From positions 79,604,430-79,668,429 of the forward strand of contig NC_077227.1 of assembly GCF_027887165.1 (NCBI RefSeq): DNA of 64,000 nucleotides, in the 5' to 3' direction. This DNA comes from Monodelphis domestica. Taxonomy: Eukaryota > Chordata > Mammalia > Didelphimorphia > Didelphidae. Below the pieces are notes generated by a model, which was not told the origin of the DNA, did not search any database, and worked only from the letters and a program-made list of their open reading frames with translations. Of the stretch, positions 22,030-33,720 are shown in pieces. Made by a program: the position numbers and the translations under genes. The stretch's first letter is position 1. The number at the start of each line of letters is the position of its first letter.

Positions 22030-22250
22030 TCTTAGACTGAAAGATCCTTGATAATACAAGCCATCTCATGCCTTTGAAGAGCCTAGAATTTTAAATTCAT
22101 TTTCCTAACATTCAAAATCTTTTACAATCAGACTCCAGTCTAACTTTCCAGCTTTAACCATTGCTACTCCCATGTTAAAACATGATCTACATTTTAGTCA
22201 GATGAATGATTTCCCTCAGTTCTCACCTTGCTCTTTCTCCCAGTGCAATG
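22030..22250 (+). repeat. L2-type remnant
   Basis: CTGAAAGATCCTTGATAATAC, AATCTTTTACAATCAGACTCCAG and CAGTTCTCACCTTGCTCT resemble L2 ORF2/3' sequence. Diverged. Confidence 0.4.
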
Positions 22251-22254
22251 AATT

Positions 22255-23324
22255 TGTTTGTATTATTGTAAAATTAAAAAATTTATTCTCTAATAATAAA
22301 AAATATTTTACAGCGGTTTATTAAAGATCATTAGAAATCAAGGAATAAAGAGTGCCACAGGCAAAGTCCACCCTTGCTTACGACTCCAGGGTTTCCAGAC
22401 AGGTGGCGAACGATCAGTCAAAATAAATAACAAATGGAAGACAGCTTAATATTACAGCCATGGGATTGCTTCACATCTGATATCTGCTCTGCCTGGTTTT
22501 TATTTTTATGCCCATTTTCTTGGCACTCAAATACATTACCTACCACACAAGTTCAAAGAGAGATAATTGGAAAAGTGAGACATTAACTTTTAACAAATCA
22601 CTTGATTAACATTCTATATTTTTGTATTGTGATTACAGATAGTATACAAGATAAATTATTTCATCACAGGTGGCTTAATTTTCTCATTACCCTGTGAGAA
22701 GTTTTGAGCTTATAATTAATCAAGGAAAATGACTTATTGCTTTTAATAAAATGGAATAAGTAATCAGCAGTTCTTAAAAGACAATTCAACAATCATATCA
22801 TTGAGGTTGAGGGGTACTGGGAACAATTCAAATTTAGACTGATCATTTTTCAAAGTTTTTAAAAGTTTTTACTAGGGAATTTCTGAGTTACTGATTTGTA
22901 TAATCGAGTCACTGAGGCATACTAAAGCTTGAAGTACTTGTACTTATTGTGTGGGCCTCTATGATTGATTTGTGTACTGGCTTCATGAGAATAGGTTTCT
23001 GTGAGTGGGAAAGTTTTGGACTTGGCCTGTAGCTGCAGTTTTGCTGGGAATTATGTACCTAAGTAAAAGTTAGCCTATGATAATCTTTTTGGGATTAGGT
23101 TTAAGGGTCTGATCTTTTTGATAATGTTTTGGGGGATTAGGGTACAGGTGTTTTGCTCTTACATTATTTCTTTTGAGACTAGGGGGAATAATAATCTGTC
23201 AATTCATAGGTAAGGGGCATTGATGAAAGAGGTCATGTAAGGGGGTATTGGGTGGGCAATCACATCTTGCCAAGGACCACTCTGTGGTCTCCTCAGCTAC
23301 CACGTGTGACTCTCTCAAGGCGTC
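22255..23324 (-). mobile_element. possible degraded solo LTR
   Basis: Roughly 1 kb of sequence unlike its surroundings: an inverted AATAAA-like site (CGGTTTATTAAAG near 22315), CpG-containing GGTGGCGAACGATC, and at the far side two related blocks (23079-23103 and 23121-23146, GATAAT...TTTTGGG...GGATTAGG). This suits an old antisense LTR, but boundaries and target duplications were not resolved. It could equally be unique sequence. Confidence 0.3.
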
Positions 23325-23487
23325 ATGGCCTGAAGGCTCCCAGCATAAATCTGACCTCAGACACTTCATAGTTGTGTGACCCTGGGCAAGTTACTCAATC
23401 CCAGTTGCCAAGCCCTTACCACTTTTCTGCTATGGAACCAATACACAGTATTAATTCTAAGATGGATGATAAGAGTTTTTTTTTTAA
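23325..23487 (+). repeat. marsupial tRNA-derived SINE (SINE1-like), 5'-degraded
   Basis: ATAAATCTGACCTCAGACAC, TGTGTGACCCTGGGCAAGTT, AGCCCTTACCACTTTTCTGC, ACCAATACACAGTATTAATT, ending GATGATAAGAG plus a T-run. Confidence 0.8.
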
Positions 23488-24599
23488 AGATGAAATAAAA
23501 CTCTGGAGAAACTTAACTTACAGTTGCACTTTTAGTATTATAACTACATACAAATATAAGTTTAACCAAGTGACCTGTGCTATGATTTAAAGAGAGTTTG
23601 GCCCCTTTAAAAAGTCCACTTGCTGAGTCACTCAAGAAACAGGGCATTAAAAGGAAGTGGAGAAAGTCCTAAATGATATTGTTTGTCTCTACCAAAGGCA
23701 GAGGGGTGCCATAGAAAGTGAAGGTTGTCTCTATTTGCTCCAGATGAAAAGTTTTTGAACATCTTGTTCCAAAGGGAAGTTATTTTAGAAGGACCCAGAG
23801 GAGTAAGTGGCTCTGAGAAACAAGAAAGAAAACCAACCGGACTCTAGATATCATATTCCTGAGTTACACAGTGAGTAGCAAAAAATAAAAGTTTGCTGAT
23901 TTCTAAATACTGGAATTTTTAATGCGAATAGACTGAAAAGACCAAATTCTAGTTTGCAAAAGGATGGTTTTGTACTCTGGGGAAATAATTTCATTTTATT
24001 ATTTGCTGTTTCTCCCTGCCCTACTTTGTTGTGTTTGGTTTAGTTTATCTATGCTCAACAAATAATTTTGTTTTTATCACTAAAAATAAAAATTCTCCAA
24101 AAACATGTAAAAATTGCCTGGAATTCCCAGGAGCCTAAGTGAGACAGGGGCAGTCTTAGTTTTCCATACTTAAACCTTTGGGCCTACCAGCCTACACAAG
24201 CAAATGGCACTAAATTTCTTTGTGGCATTGGGAAAAGGAAAGAGTATATAGACAGTAGGAGGAACTACTCACCCTCTTGAGACTTGCCCCATCCTTCCAA
24301 CAGTGATGGAAGTGTCACAATAACCTTGTGGGAGAACACTTTCCTAGCTAAGGAAGTATTTCAAAAGCCAAAACAAAACAAAATATTGTATAATTATTTG
24401 GATGTTATACAAAGACGTTTTAATCATTATCAAGACCTTAGACATTATTTAGGCATAACATTATTCTCACCAAATACCAATAAAATCGCTGATAAGTCAA
24501 CAATTTATGATTTTCCAATTCTTCCACTGAATTTCCTCATGTGGTTTTTTTCTCTATACTTTAGAATGCTTGAACATACTGTTGTGGGGTAATTTGAGT
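23488..24599. other. no recognisable feature
   Basis: AT-rich sequence without a repeat I can name. The + frame at 24284-24592 (102 codons) shows no domain, no splice context and no codon signal. Confidence 0.35.
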
Positions 24600-24830
24600 G
24601 AGAATAGCTGGAACTTTATCCTCAGTAAAAAAATAATTTTTAAAAATAGTTTTAATTAATACTCTTTCTTTTTTATCAATTACATATCCCAACAGATCCC
24701 TCTTCCCTCCCAGAAAGACAATTGTTATATCAAAGAATAAATAATGGGAAGAAAAATTCAGCAAAATTAACCAGCATATGTGAAAAAATTAAAGTTTGTT
24801 CCAGAAAATAGATTTTTGAGTGAATTATTT
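24600..24830 (-). repeat. L1-type 3' UTR fragment, antisense
   Basis: AATTACATATCCCAACAGAT, a pyrimidine tract CCCTCTTCCCTCCCAG, ATATCAAAGAATAAATAATG and CAGCAAAATTAACCAGCATA. This is the reversed L1 3' UTR pattern. Confidence 0.5.
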
Positions 24831-24984
24831 CATAGATTTAATTTAATTTAATTTTAATTTAACAGATTTGAAAGAAGCCTGAATTTTTTAAATGACAAAA
24901 AATATGCCTTCCTTCTATTAATTATTCCAATTAATCCTATATATACACATATACAGTTTGTTTATAGTTATTTGCATATTATCT

Positions 24985-25105
24985 CCCCCATTAAACTGGG
25001 AATTCCTCAAGAATAGGGACTATCTTTTGCCTCTCTTTGTATCACTAGCTCTTAGCAGAATGCCTGGCCCATAGAAAGCAATTCATAAATGTTGAACTGA
25101 CTTAT
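24985..25105 (+). repeat. L2 3' end
   Basis: AACTGGGAATTCCTCAAGAA, GGGACTATCTTTTGCCTCTC, GCAGAATGCCTGGCCCATAG and TTCATAAATGTTGAACTGAC: a clear L2 terminus. Confidence 0.75.
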
Positions 25106-25249
25106 GATCCCAGGTAGCCAAACTAGGAAAGAATGTTGAAAATTGATGAGAAGTAGATCTCAACTTAATGCAAAAGAAAAAACATTCTAATAATTGGAGT
25201 TACCCAGGAAGAAATGGAATGACTCACCTCAGTAATTAGTGGGCTTCTT

Positions 25250-25375
25250 ATTATTGGAGTACTTTATACAAAGGCTGGATTTGTCATAGAACAGATTCTT
25301 GATCGAGTACAATTGGAAAAGATTGCCCATGAGGTCCCCTCCATACCTGAGATTCTATGTTATGAACTGGTTTTC
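25250..25375 (+). repeat. L3/CR1 3' end
   Basis: CCATGAGGTCCCCTCCATAC then CTGAGATTCTATGTTATG is the sense CR1/L3 end. Confidence 0.5.
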
Positions 25376-25454
25376 CTCTATGAATTTAAATGAACCAAGG
25401 TAAATTATCTTTGGCTTACATGGGGATGAAGATGATAACAAGAAGAGCAAAAAC

Positions 25455-25530
25455 AATAATGGCAACAGCAACATATTTATGCAGCACTTCAAGCTTTATG
25501 AAATACTTAATGCATTTTATGGAGTTTATC
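25455..25530 (-). repeat. THER1/MIR fragment, antisense
   Basis: ATTTATGCAGCACTTCAAGC then TTTATGAAATACTTAATGC is the reversed 3' end only. Confidence 0.4.
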
Positions 25531-25854
25531 TAAAATTCTTCTTTGGGGATAGCTTAGAGACTCTCCACAAACATTGTGAGAATAGCACAAAGAAATGTTT
25601 TAATATAGATATTAGGATATTTACACACCACAAAGATCACTAGTGAAGAATGGGGTTTCTTTCATCACAAAATACTGAGATGTGAGTCTGATTAATTAGG
25701 TTCCTTTGGAGTCATGTGTTGAAAGCAGCTTCTTCTTTTCCTAAATGTCTACATAAATTAAATCAGGACTTGGGAATAGAAATGCCCCAATAGACAAGGA
25801 TGGGAGGGATTCCATATAGCCTAAGCAACTTCCAGGGGTGCCTTTCAGAATTAG
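25531..25854. other. no recognisable feature
   Basis: Nothing recognised. Confidence 0.3.
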
Positions 25855-26040
25855 AATAAGAGAACATGAATTTGAAGGGACCTCAGAAGCCATCTAGACC
25901 AACTCACACCTGAAAAGGAATTCTCTCTTCAACATAACAGGCAAGTGGTCATCAAGCATTAGCTTCAAAATCTCCAGTGAGAGGGATTTCATTATTTCCT
26001 GAAGCAGCATATTCCAATTTTGGTCAACACTCAATTTTAA
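25855..26040 (-). repeat. L3/CR1 LINE remnant, antisense
   Basis: TGAAGGGACCTCAGAAGCCA, CACACCTGAAAAGGAATTC, AGGCAAGTGGTCATCAAGCA, TCCAGTGAGAGGGATTTCAT and CTGAAGCAGCATATTCCAAT. A clear antisense CR1/L3. Confidence 0.75.
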
Positions 26041-26869
26041 TGATATGCATACTATTCATTAATGTCTTTTGCTTTTATATTGCCATTATTTCCTAATATG
26101 TCCCTCCCTTCCTAGTAGACTATCTCTTACTTTAGAACTATCACACGTCCAGTTGAAGTTTCCTTACCAATTTCAGATTATTCTGAATTTTAACAGTCAT
26201 GAAACTACTTAAATAAGTGTTCATAGTTTTTTATTCATCCTATTACCTACCCTTGCTTCTATTTTCCATCAAGAGTCTTTTTAAAAAAGTCTTGATTGGC
26301 TAATCCACTGGTTGGGCATCCAGATTAATTTTGATGGACAACTTGCTTTCCCCCTCCTAACTGGAATAATTTCTCTTTAAATCTTCAAACATATTTCTCC
26401 CCTGAGCTGCCTTCTATAGGATTTTAGGGCCTGGAATCCTATTATCTATTGTTTGAACCATTTAGAATATTTTCTTGAAAAATCTGAGGTGCATATAAAA
26501 CTCAGTCTTTTCTACCCTTTTTTATCATAGATTCTAAGATGGAATGATCATTTCCATCCCAGAAACATTTTCCTAATACGATATAATAGGATTTCCCCAT
26601 GTTGGATCCTTTATGTTTTAATGGATCAAAATATCTTGAAGCCTGAAGTTAAGAAGTAACTTGTTGCTACACTTCAGGAAGGAAAAAGGTTTCAACAGAT
26701 GTCTGAATGATTGTAATCCTTGTCACTGCTATTATAATGTCTCTCATCACTGCCAGACTTGTGATCTGTTTCTCAAGTTCCTCATCTATTTCCTATTTCT
26801 GTCCAGATTCTCTATTGAATGTCCTTTTGATTCGTTTGATGTGATAGAGGTCTTTCTTCATTTTCTATT
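26041..26869. other. no recognisable feature
   Basis: AT-rich. Parts may be the continuation of the L3 copy, but I cannot place them. Confidence 0.3.
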
Positions 26870-27060
26870 CTTTTTTTAACCTTTTACCTTCTGGCTTAGA
26901 ATAGAACTAAATTCCAAGGCATAAGAGTGGTAAGCACTAGGCAACTGGAGGTAAGTGATTTGCCCAGGGTCACACAGCCAAGAAGTGTCCGAGGTCAGAT
27001 ATGGACCCAGATCTTTCTGACTCCAGGTGCCATTCTGTCCACTGTGCTACATAGCTACAT
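26870..27060 (-). repeat. marsupial tRNA-derived SINE (SINE1-like), antisense
   Basis: CCTTTTACCTTCTGGCTTAG, GTGGTAAGCACTAGGCAACT, TTTGCCCAGGGTCACACAGC, then TCTGTCCACTGTGCTACATAG. Confidence 0.85.
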
Positions 27061-27334
27061 ACCCTATCTTTTGCTTCTTGAAAGAAGAAGAAAGTGAATA
27101 ATGTTCTTATTTATCTCTCACTATTCATATTGGTGAGTAAAAAGTAAATTTATCTGAAAGAAATTCAATTATGGGTTGTATTAGTGCTATAGCCAAAGTA
27201 GAGGCCACATATTAATTTTTTATTATAAAACATTTTAGAAATGAAATTTTACAGATGACTTCAAGGTCTTGTTTGAATATAGAGCTTGCTGGGTAGTACT
27301 GGATAGAGTGGAAACCATGATCCTATTGATATAA

Positions 27335-27690
27335 TAAAACTATCATCAGGTACAGAGTGAAGTGAACAGAACCAGAAGAGTGATTAATATAATAGCAATA
27401 ACTTTGCATAGATAAACAACTCTGAAAGAGTTAAAAACTCTGACCAATGAAGTCAACAATGACTCCAAAAGACCTATGATGAAGCATACTACCTACCACC
27501 TGAAAGAAAGCTCAATTTGCAAATTGGGGCATTTATTTTTGGAAACAGCTAATTCATAATCAGTTTTGCTTGACTATATATATGTTACCAATTTTTTCTT
27601 TTTTCTTTTCCACCAAGGAGGAAGGGGGAAATAAGAAGAAAATAGATTTTTGTTGATTGAATTTAAAAAAATTTTTAAAAACTTATCAGA
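27335..27690 (+). repeat. L1 3' end remnant
   Basis: TACAGAGTGAAGTGAACAGA (just after the L1 ORF2 stop in this family), ATAATAGCAATAACTTTGC, GACTCCAAAAGACCTATGAT, then a GAGGAAGGGGGAAATAAG purine tract and A-rich tail. Older subfamily than 3758 or 19086. Confidence 0.6.
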
Positions 27691-28898
27691 GAAGCAGTTA
27701 TTAATAGAACTGATAGTTGTGAGTCTGTTAGCCTGAGTGAAAATGGCTCATTCATTACTGATACAATGGAGAGCAGAGGATCCACCATAACAAGATCAAA
27801 TTGTCCTACTGGGGATGCATTACCAGGGACATTCAAAGTCCATTAATATTGCTGGTAGATATAATGAGACTGAATGGTCATTGTGCCTTTAGATGGCTTA
27901 GGTTGTTCACAGAGAAAGTATGAGACTTAGATAAGCTTCTGGGACATGGGAAGGATGCCACTGCCTTATTTGGGTTACACACACACAAAAGTTCCCCATC
28001 ATAGATGGGTCTTTTTTGTTACTTTCACACTAATAACTGACAAGAAGGTGGCCAGGAGAAAACATATCTGTCTATACATTCTTTCTTTTGATGTTTGATA
28101 TCTCATAGCAACATTTGGTACCACCCATGTGTAATAAAGAGTTTGTGATTGGCCTTTAACAGACAGATTTTGGATACTTTTTCAAAGGACAATTTTGCGT
28201 CTTGAGGTTTCACTCCAGTATGCTACTGGCATGTGTTTGAGAACCCAAACATAACATATAGTTAGTCAAAATTAATCAGGAGATAGTAAATTTCTAGGAA
28301 CTCCAGATAATTGGCAGAAACTGGAATCAGTGGTTTCGATAACCAAATTGCCTAGGATGTAACATGATTAGCCACAAAGCACAAAGAATAAAAGGAAAAT
28401 GTAGGCTCCAAATAAGATCAAATAGAGAACAAGATATTTTAAATCTCTAGGCTGTGACTAAAGAAAAAAATCTATTGATCTTTTTGTGTCTTTTTGATTT
28501 GTAGGTAGTTGCAGGACTTAACCCCATTCTAAATCCATGAATTTTCAGTAAGACTACTAAATCCAACTTGAATAATCTCAGTATAATATTTCTATCAGGA
28601 TGAAAATCACTAAGAGGGAGGTATATAATTAAAATTAGAATCAAGTATCTTTCAAGTTCCCAAAGGATAGTAATTTCACTTGTAGTGAAAAGTCCAAACT
28701 CATTAAGTATAAATCACACTAAGTATAAATCCCATTATTAGAATTTCATATTTTAGAAGGCATACCAAAATCTTCCAGTTTGCATGAACTATAACTCAGC
28801 AATGTTGAAGCTCGGTTCTAAAAAAAAAAGTGTCTCCCCTAGTAATTTTAGGGTCAACTCAGCCAAGAGTCAGTACACTTGTGCAATGTGATAAATAT
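27691..28898. other. no recognisable feature
   Basis: About 1.2 kb in which I recognise no repeat, RNA or gene. Confidence 0.35.
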
Positions 28899-29430
28899 AT
28901 TTAGTGCAGTAATGGCAAATCTTTTAGAGATGGAGTGCTGGGCCCCACCCCCACCCTACCCACCCAGACCATGTGTCATGCCCCACCACCACCACCACCA
29001 CATGCTGGATAGGCCACCCCCCCTTACCCCACACAGGGGAGGGAGGAAGCACTCCCATTGGGCTACTAGACAGAGGGGTGGGTGAAGAGAAGAATGTCCT
29101 CAGCAAGTGTAGAAAGGGGGAGGGGAGTTGTCCAAATGCCCCACTCCCCTCTAGCTCTGCCATCTGTGATCCGCCATCTGTGATCCCCCAGCCTTAACCC
29201 CTGTGCATTCCCATTGGGCTGCTGGGCAGAGGGGCAGGTGCTGTGAAAAAATGTCATCAGGCATGGTGGAGAGAGGGAAGGGAGAAGTTCCATCTGAGTC
29301 CCTCTGCCTTTCTAGTAATGGACTCTGGGTGGGAAGGTGAAGGGTGGAAGGGTGGATGAGTGCCCACAGAGAGCACTCTGTGTTCCATCTTTGGCATCCA
29401 TGCCATAGGTTTGCCATCACTGATCTAGTG
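28899..29430. mobile_element. GC-rich hAT-type MITE with 8-bp TSD
   Basis: Element body is 28907-29422 (516 bp). The left end CAGTAATGGCAAATCTTT and the reverse of the right end, CAGTGATGGCAAACCTAT, form terminal inverted repeats. Flanking ATTTAGTG (28899-28906) and ATCTAGTG (29423-29430) agree at 7 of 8, the 8-bp TSD of hAT transposons. The interior is GC-rich with no transposase and holds an internal duplication offset by 156 bp (CCCATTGGGCT(A/G)CT at 29054 and 29210), a 14-bp tandem (GCCATCTGTGATCC, from 29159) and a (CCA)n run at 28983-29001. Overlapping open frames here are compositional artefacts. Confidence 0.9.
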
Positions 29431-29439
29431 TCTGTCTTT

Positions 29440-29648
29440 AGGTTGATGGTGTGAATTTCTTTTATTATTGTTTTTTGGCATTATCTAAATTGGAAGTATT
29501 GTTTAACCATTCAATTAAGTGTTTGATATAAAGAAACTGATTTTGATAGTGTGCTATGAAGTAGACCTATTCATAAATACTATTGAAATCTGACTTAGCT
29601 AAGTCTCAGGACAAGCAACTGTTTGCAGTACTCCACCATCTTCCTCTG
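29440..29648 (-). repeat. possible L1/HAL1 5' end fragment, antisense
   Basis: CTCCACCATCTTCCT at 29632-29646 reverses to AGGAAGATGGTGGAG, the start motif of marsupial L1 5' UTRs. The sequence to its left is unclassified. Confidence 0.35.
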
Positions 29649-29699
29649 AATTATTTTGCATATGAATTTATTCTAAACCAGCATGTCCTTGGCTCCAAT

Positions 29700-30260
29700 G
29701 TCTTAGCTCTTAGCAAGGAGATCAAATGTTTGCCAACTGAGGCAGTTCCTGAGCACTGATAGCCTCATAGCTATGATGCTTTACATTGGTCAGGCTTCTT
29801 TAGGAAATGATATTTAGTCTTCTCTGTTTCACATTTTTCAGCCATCAACAGCTAATTCAAATGGGACCGGTTAAAGTCATTGTAATGCACACAGTACCTT
29901 TTCATTTTCATTCCAAAGTTCTGTGTTCAGTGCTGATGTTTAGTTTGGGCCTTTGTTGTCACTAGTCAGTAGTCTGATTCCATACAGACAGATGTTTTAC
30001 CACATGGTCTTGCCACTGGTAACTATGCTGCTACTGTTATTCCTCCAAAGTCCATACCTGGAGTTGCCACCACATGGGATCTGGGCCAGCTCCCACCCCA
30101 GTGTCAAAGATTTCCCTTTCTGACACTTTAAGTTGTCCTTGGCTGGAAAAAAATGTCTCCAGAAATCAGTTTCAGGCATTATCTTAAAGTTGTTTGGAGG
30201 GGAATGTTGAGAGATCTTGACTGGTGTTTCCTTTACTCTCCCATCTTGGCTCCACCCCCA
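29700..30260 (-). repeat. L1 5' UTR remnant, antisense
   Basis: The right edge reverses to GGAGCCAAGATGGGAGAGTA, the classic L1 5' end. This is followed in reverse by ACATTCCCCTCCAAACAACT and a TGCCTGAAACTGATTTCTGG stretch that fits the L1 5' UTR. No ORF1 is visible, so only the 5' part survives. Confidence 0.55.
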
Positions 30261-30927
<667 letters not shown>

Positions 30928-31130
30928 TTTTTTAAAAAATCCCTTTCATCTTAAAATCAATTCTCTGTATTGATTCCAAGGCAGAAGGGTCATATGGGCT
31001 ATAGACAATGGGAGTTAAATGTTTTGCTCAGGGTCACACAGCTAGGAAATGTCTGAAGTCAGATTTGAACCCAGGGCCTCCTGTCTCTAGACCTGACTCT
31101 TAATCTACTGAGCCACTTAAATGCCACCCA
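30928..31130 (-). repeat. marsupial tRNA-derived SINE (SINE1-like), antisense
   Basis: ATCCCTTTCATCTTAAAATC, AAGGCAGAAGGGTCATATGG, GCTCAGGGTCACACAGCTAG, GATTTGAACCCAGGGCCTCC, TCTACTGAGCCACTTAAATG. Confidence 0.85.
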
Positions 31131-31635
31131 GATGTACTTCTGATCCACAGCTCCCATTGGTAAATATAAGTGTGAAAATGGAGAGAAGTAATATTTTATT
31201 TGAATTAACAACTAAGTTTTGCGATCTTAAATGTTAAATAATGTCATTTTGGTTGCAACTTATGATCTTTGAGTGTTTCACTGAATTCCAAATACTGGCT
31301 TGGCCTTAGTTAGGTTGATCCAGAATGTACAGGAATCACAGATCGCAACTTGTCCTTGGAACATTTCTCTCATAATTCTTATCATAAAAGGTGAGAAGGA
31401 CAAGATGATTTTAGCATCTAACATTTTCATAGTGTTAAATCCACACAGACTAAAATGATCTTTTCCCTTCAGGAGGGCATGCATATTCCTAAAGGAAGGA
31501 TGAGAATGTGTGTTTCCACTGGTATTCAGGTCATGTACATACATATATATCTATGTGTGAATTGAGTGTGTGTATGGAAAGAGGGAGGAGAAAAGGAGGC
31601 AGCGCTTTGTTTAAGTTTATTTTTACCATTAAATG
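31131..31635. other. no recognisable feature
   Basis: Nothing recognised; short TG-rich patch near 31540-31580. Confidence 0.3.
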
Positions 31636-31649
31636 TCTGTTTATGTCTT

Positions 31650-31869
31650 TTTTTTTCTTTTTTGTTTTAATAACCCTTACCTTCCGTCTTGGAGTCAATA
31701 CTGTGTATTGGCTCCAAGGCAGAAGAGTGGTAAGGGCTAGGCAATGGGGGTCAAGTGACTTGCCCAGGGTCACACAGCTAGGAAGTGGCTGAGGTCACAT
31801 TTGAACCTAAGACCTCCTGTCTCTAGGCCTGGTTCTCAATCTACTGAGCTACCCAGCTGCCCCCAGTTC
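31650..31869 (-). repeat. marsupial tRNA-derived SINE (SINE1-like), antisense, with TSD
   Basis: Near-consensus copy: CCCTTACCTTCCGTCTTGGA, GTGACTTGCCCAGGGTCACA, GGCCTGGTTCTCAATCTACT, ending CAGCTGCCCCC. Exact 14-bp flanks TCTGTTTATGTCTT at 31636-31649 and 31870-31883 mark the target duplication. Confidence 0.92.
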
Positions 31870-32049
31870 TCTGTTTATGTCTTAAATGATTTTTACTTTT
31901 ATAATCTAAAGACATTTCTTTTTCTTCCTCCTTCTGACAAAAAGAAAATCTTGATCTTGAACAACAAGAGGCCTTGGCATTTTTAAAACTTCACTCTCAT
32001 TTCCCTCTTGGCTTCTTTTTAATCAACTGTTCTCTGTTCCATTTCTTTG

Positions 32050-32205
32050 GATTGTAAAACAGAGGACCTGGTCTCCAATCCCAGCTATGCTAGTTCCTAT
32101 GTAAATGACTTTGGGGAATCCCTGCCCCCATCTTGACCTGTTTTCTCATCTGCCAAATGAAAGGTTTGGACTAGATGATCTCCAAGGTCAAGCTCTTGGA
32201 TCTTG
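32050..32205 (+). repeat. MIR-type SINE remnant
   Basis: CTGGTCTCCAATCCCAGCTA, TTTTCTCATCTGCCAAATGA and GGACTAGATGATCTCCAAGG. Confidence 0.65.
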
Positions 32206-32211
32206 ACTTGG

Positions 32212-32410
32212 TCAAAAGCATTTGGATTTGGAGTCAGGAATTTGAACCCATCCATTTCTACTTTCTAGCTATGTGACCATGGATAAGTCACTTCACTTTT
32301 AGAGGCTGAGTCCCCATCTAGACAATTAAAGACCGTAATATCTACCCTATAGTGTTGTCATGAGACTCAAAGAAAATGTAATCTTTAAAGTACTATATTA
32401 TCACCAGCTT
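32212..32410 (+). repeat. MIR/THER1-type SINE
   Basis: TTGGATTTGGAGTCAGGAAT, TAGCTATGTGACCATGGATA, AAGACCGTAATATCTACCCT and TGTCATGAGACTCAAAG. A nearly complete copy directly behind another one. Confidence 0.7.
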
Positions 32411-32473
32411 CACCTCAGTGTGAATGGATTCTATTAGACTTATCACTGGGATTAAGTTATACCTTTTGTTATC

Positions 32474-32732
32474 GTTTGGGACAGTTAAGTGGCACAGTGG
32501 ATAGAACACTAGGTCTAGAGTCAAAAAGACCTTCACTTAAATCTGACCTTAGATATTTACTACTCGTGTAACCCTCATGTAACCCTTTTTGCCTCAGTTT
32601 CCTCATCTGTAAAATGAGCTAGAGAAGGAAATGACAAACCATTCCAGTATTTTTGCCAAGAAAACTCCCAAAAAGGATCACAAAGAGTGGGAAACAACTG
32701 AAAATGACTAAATGATAACGACAACAAATTTA
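32474..32732 (+). repeat. Mar1 CORE-SINE
   Basis: GGACAGTTAAGTGGCACAGT (A-box), TGCCTCAGTTTCCTCATCTG, TGAGCTAGAGAAGGAAATGA, CATTCCAGTATTTTTGCCAA, GATCACAAAGAGTGGGAAAC, ending ACGACAACAA. Full-length. Confidence 0.9.
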
Positions 32733-33066
32733 CTATCATTGGTAGACACAGAGAGTATGAAGAGAAGAAAAAAGAAGGAAATTTTGAAGAAAGTGAAAGT
32801 GAGAGAAGTTAAGTAATTTTTAAAACTGGACTTTGGTGCCACCCTGTGGCACTGATGGCCTATGCTGCTTGATCATGCAGCAGACAGATGCAGGCAGAGG
32901 GCTGATTCTGCTCCAAGGGTATGAACTCAATAGTCTCCAGCTATTCTGCAGTGGGCATCAAACAGGAAGTATGACTGACTGTACAAGCATCTGGAAAATG
33001 TTTTCAGCTTAGATAATCCAAGGAAGGGTCAAGGGGAGCTGAGGAGTCATTGACCTCCTGGCAGAT
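32733..33066. other. no recognisable feature
   Basis: Moderately complex sequence; no repeat or gene recognised. Confidence 0.3.
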
Positions 33067-33304
33067 CTAGTTTACACTATTCTTTTTTTTTTTTAAACCT
33101 TACCTTCCATCTTGGAGTCAATACTGTGTATTGATTACAAGGCAGAAGAGTGGTAAGGGCTAGGCAATGGGGGTCAAGTGACTTGCCCAGGATCACACAG
33201 CTGGGAAGTGTCTGAGGCCAGATTTGAACCTAGGACCTCCTGTCTCTAGGCCTGGCTTTCAATACACTGCACTACCCAGTTGCCCCCTAGTTTACACTAT
33301 TCTT
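33067..33304 (-). repeat. marsupial tRNA-derived SINE (SINE1-like) with exact TSD
   Basis: The SINE is 33085-33286, antisense, close to consensus (ACCTTCCATCTTGGAGTCAA, GACTTGCCCAGGATCACACA, GGCCAGATTTGAACCTAGGA). CTAGTTTACACTATTCTT occurs intact at 33067-33084 and 33287-33304, an 18-base match, so the insertion is recent relative to most repeats here. Confidence 0.95.
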
Positions 33305-33434
33305 GACAAGGAATGAAGATGCTTAGTGATCTAAGTATGAAGTAAATCCCCTGAGGGTTAAAGCTTCCTTATACGCTGAGCTTCCTTATCCCCAACATAT
33401 CAATATGGGGACGCATATAGGAGAAAACAATGGA

Positions 33435-33600
33435 CTGAGTCAGAGAATGTGTGTCACAGCCCTGTCTCTGCAACTTGTATGACTTTTGAGGAAGTCCTGA
33501 AACTGTTTCATTATCTAGAAGATATTTACAGAACTGTGAGGAAAGCACATTGAACAGTCAAAAATGCCACATAAATATTAGCTATTATATTCTCCATGAA
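33435..33600 (+). repeat. MIR-type SINE remnant
   Basis: GTCACAGCCCTGTCTCTGCA, GTATGACTTTTGAGGAAGTC, AACTGTTTCATTATCTAGAAG and CACATAAATATTAGCTATTA. Confidence 0.55.
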
Positions 33601-33720
33601 CCCTTCCCTGATTCCTCCTTCACTTTGCCCCAATTGTCCCACTGACCTTTCCCCAGTATACTTAAAATTTTTTTGTTTTGCACTCCTCTAACATACTTGA
33701 TTGGAATTGCATGTATGATG
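33601..33720 (+). repeat. L2-type remnant
   Basis: AACCCTTCCCTGATTCCTCC then CCCACTGACCTTTCCCCAG resembles L2 3' UTR. Confidence 0.4.

Noticed and set aside
24284-24592. 102-codon + frame
   Set aside because: AT-rich chance frame without domain, repeat or splice context.
28879-29420. Cluster of overlapping Pro/His/Ser-rich frames including a run of histidines
   Set aside because: GC-rich interior of a MITE; frames overlap on both strands and the His run is a CCA repeat.
31661-31869. tRNA-like A and B boxes in the SINEs as possible tRNA genes
   Set aside because: The copies do not fold into an intact cloverleaf by eye and belong to a dispersed 200-bp SINE family.
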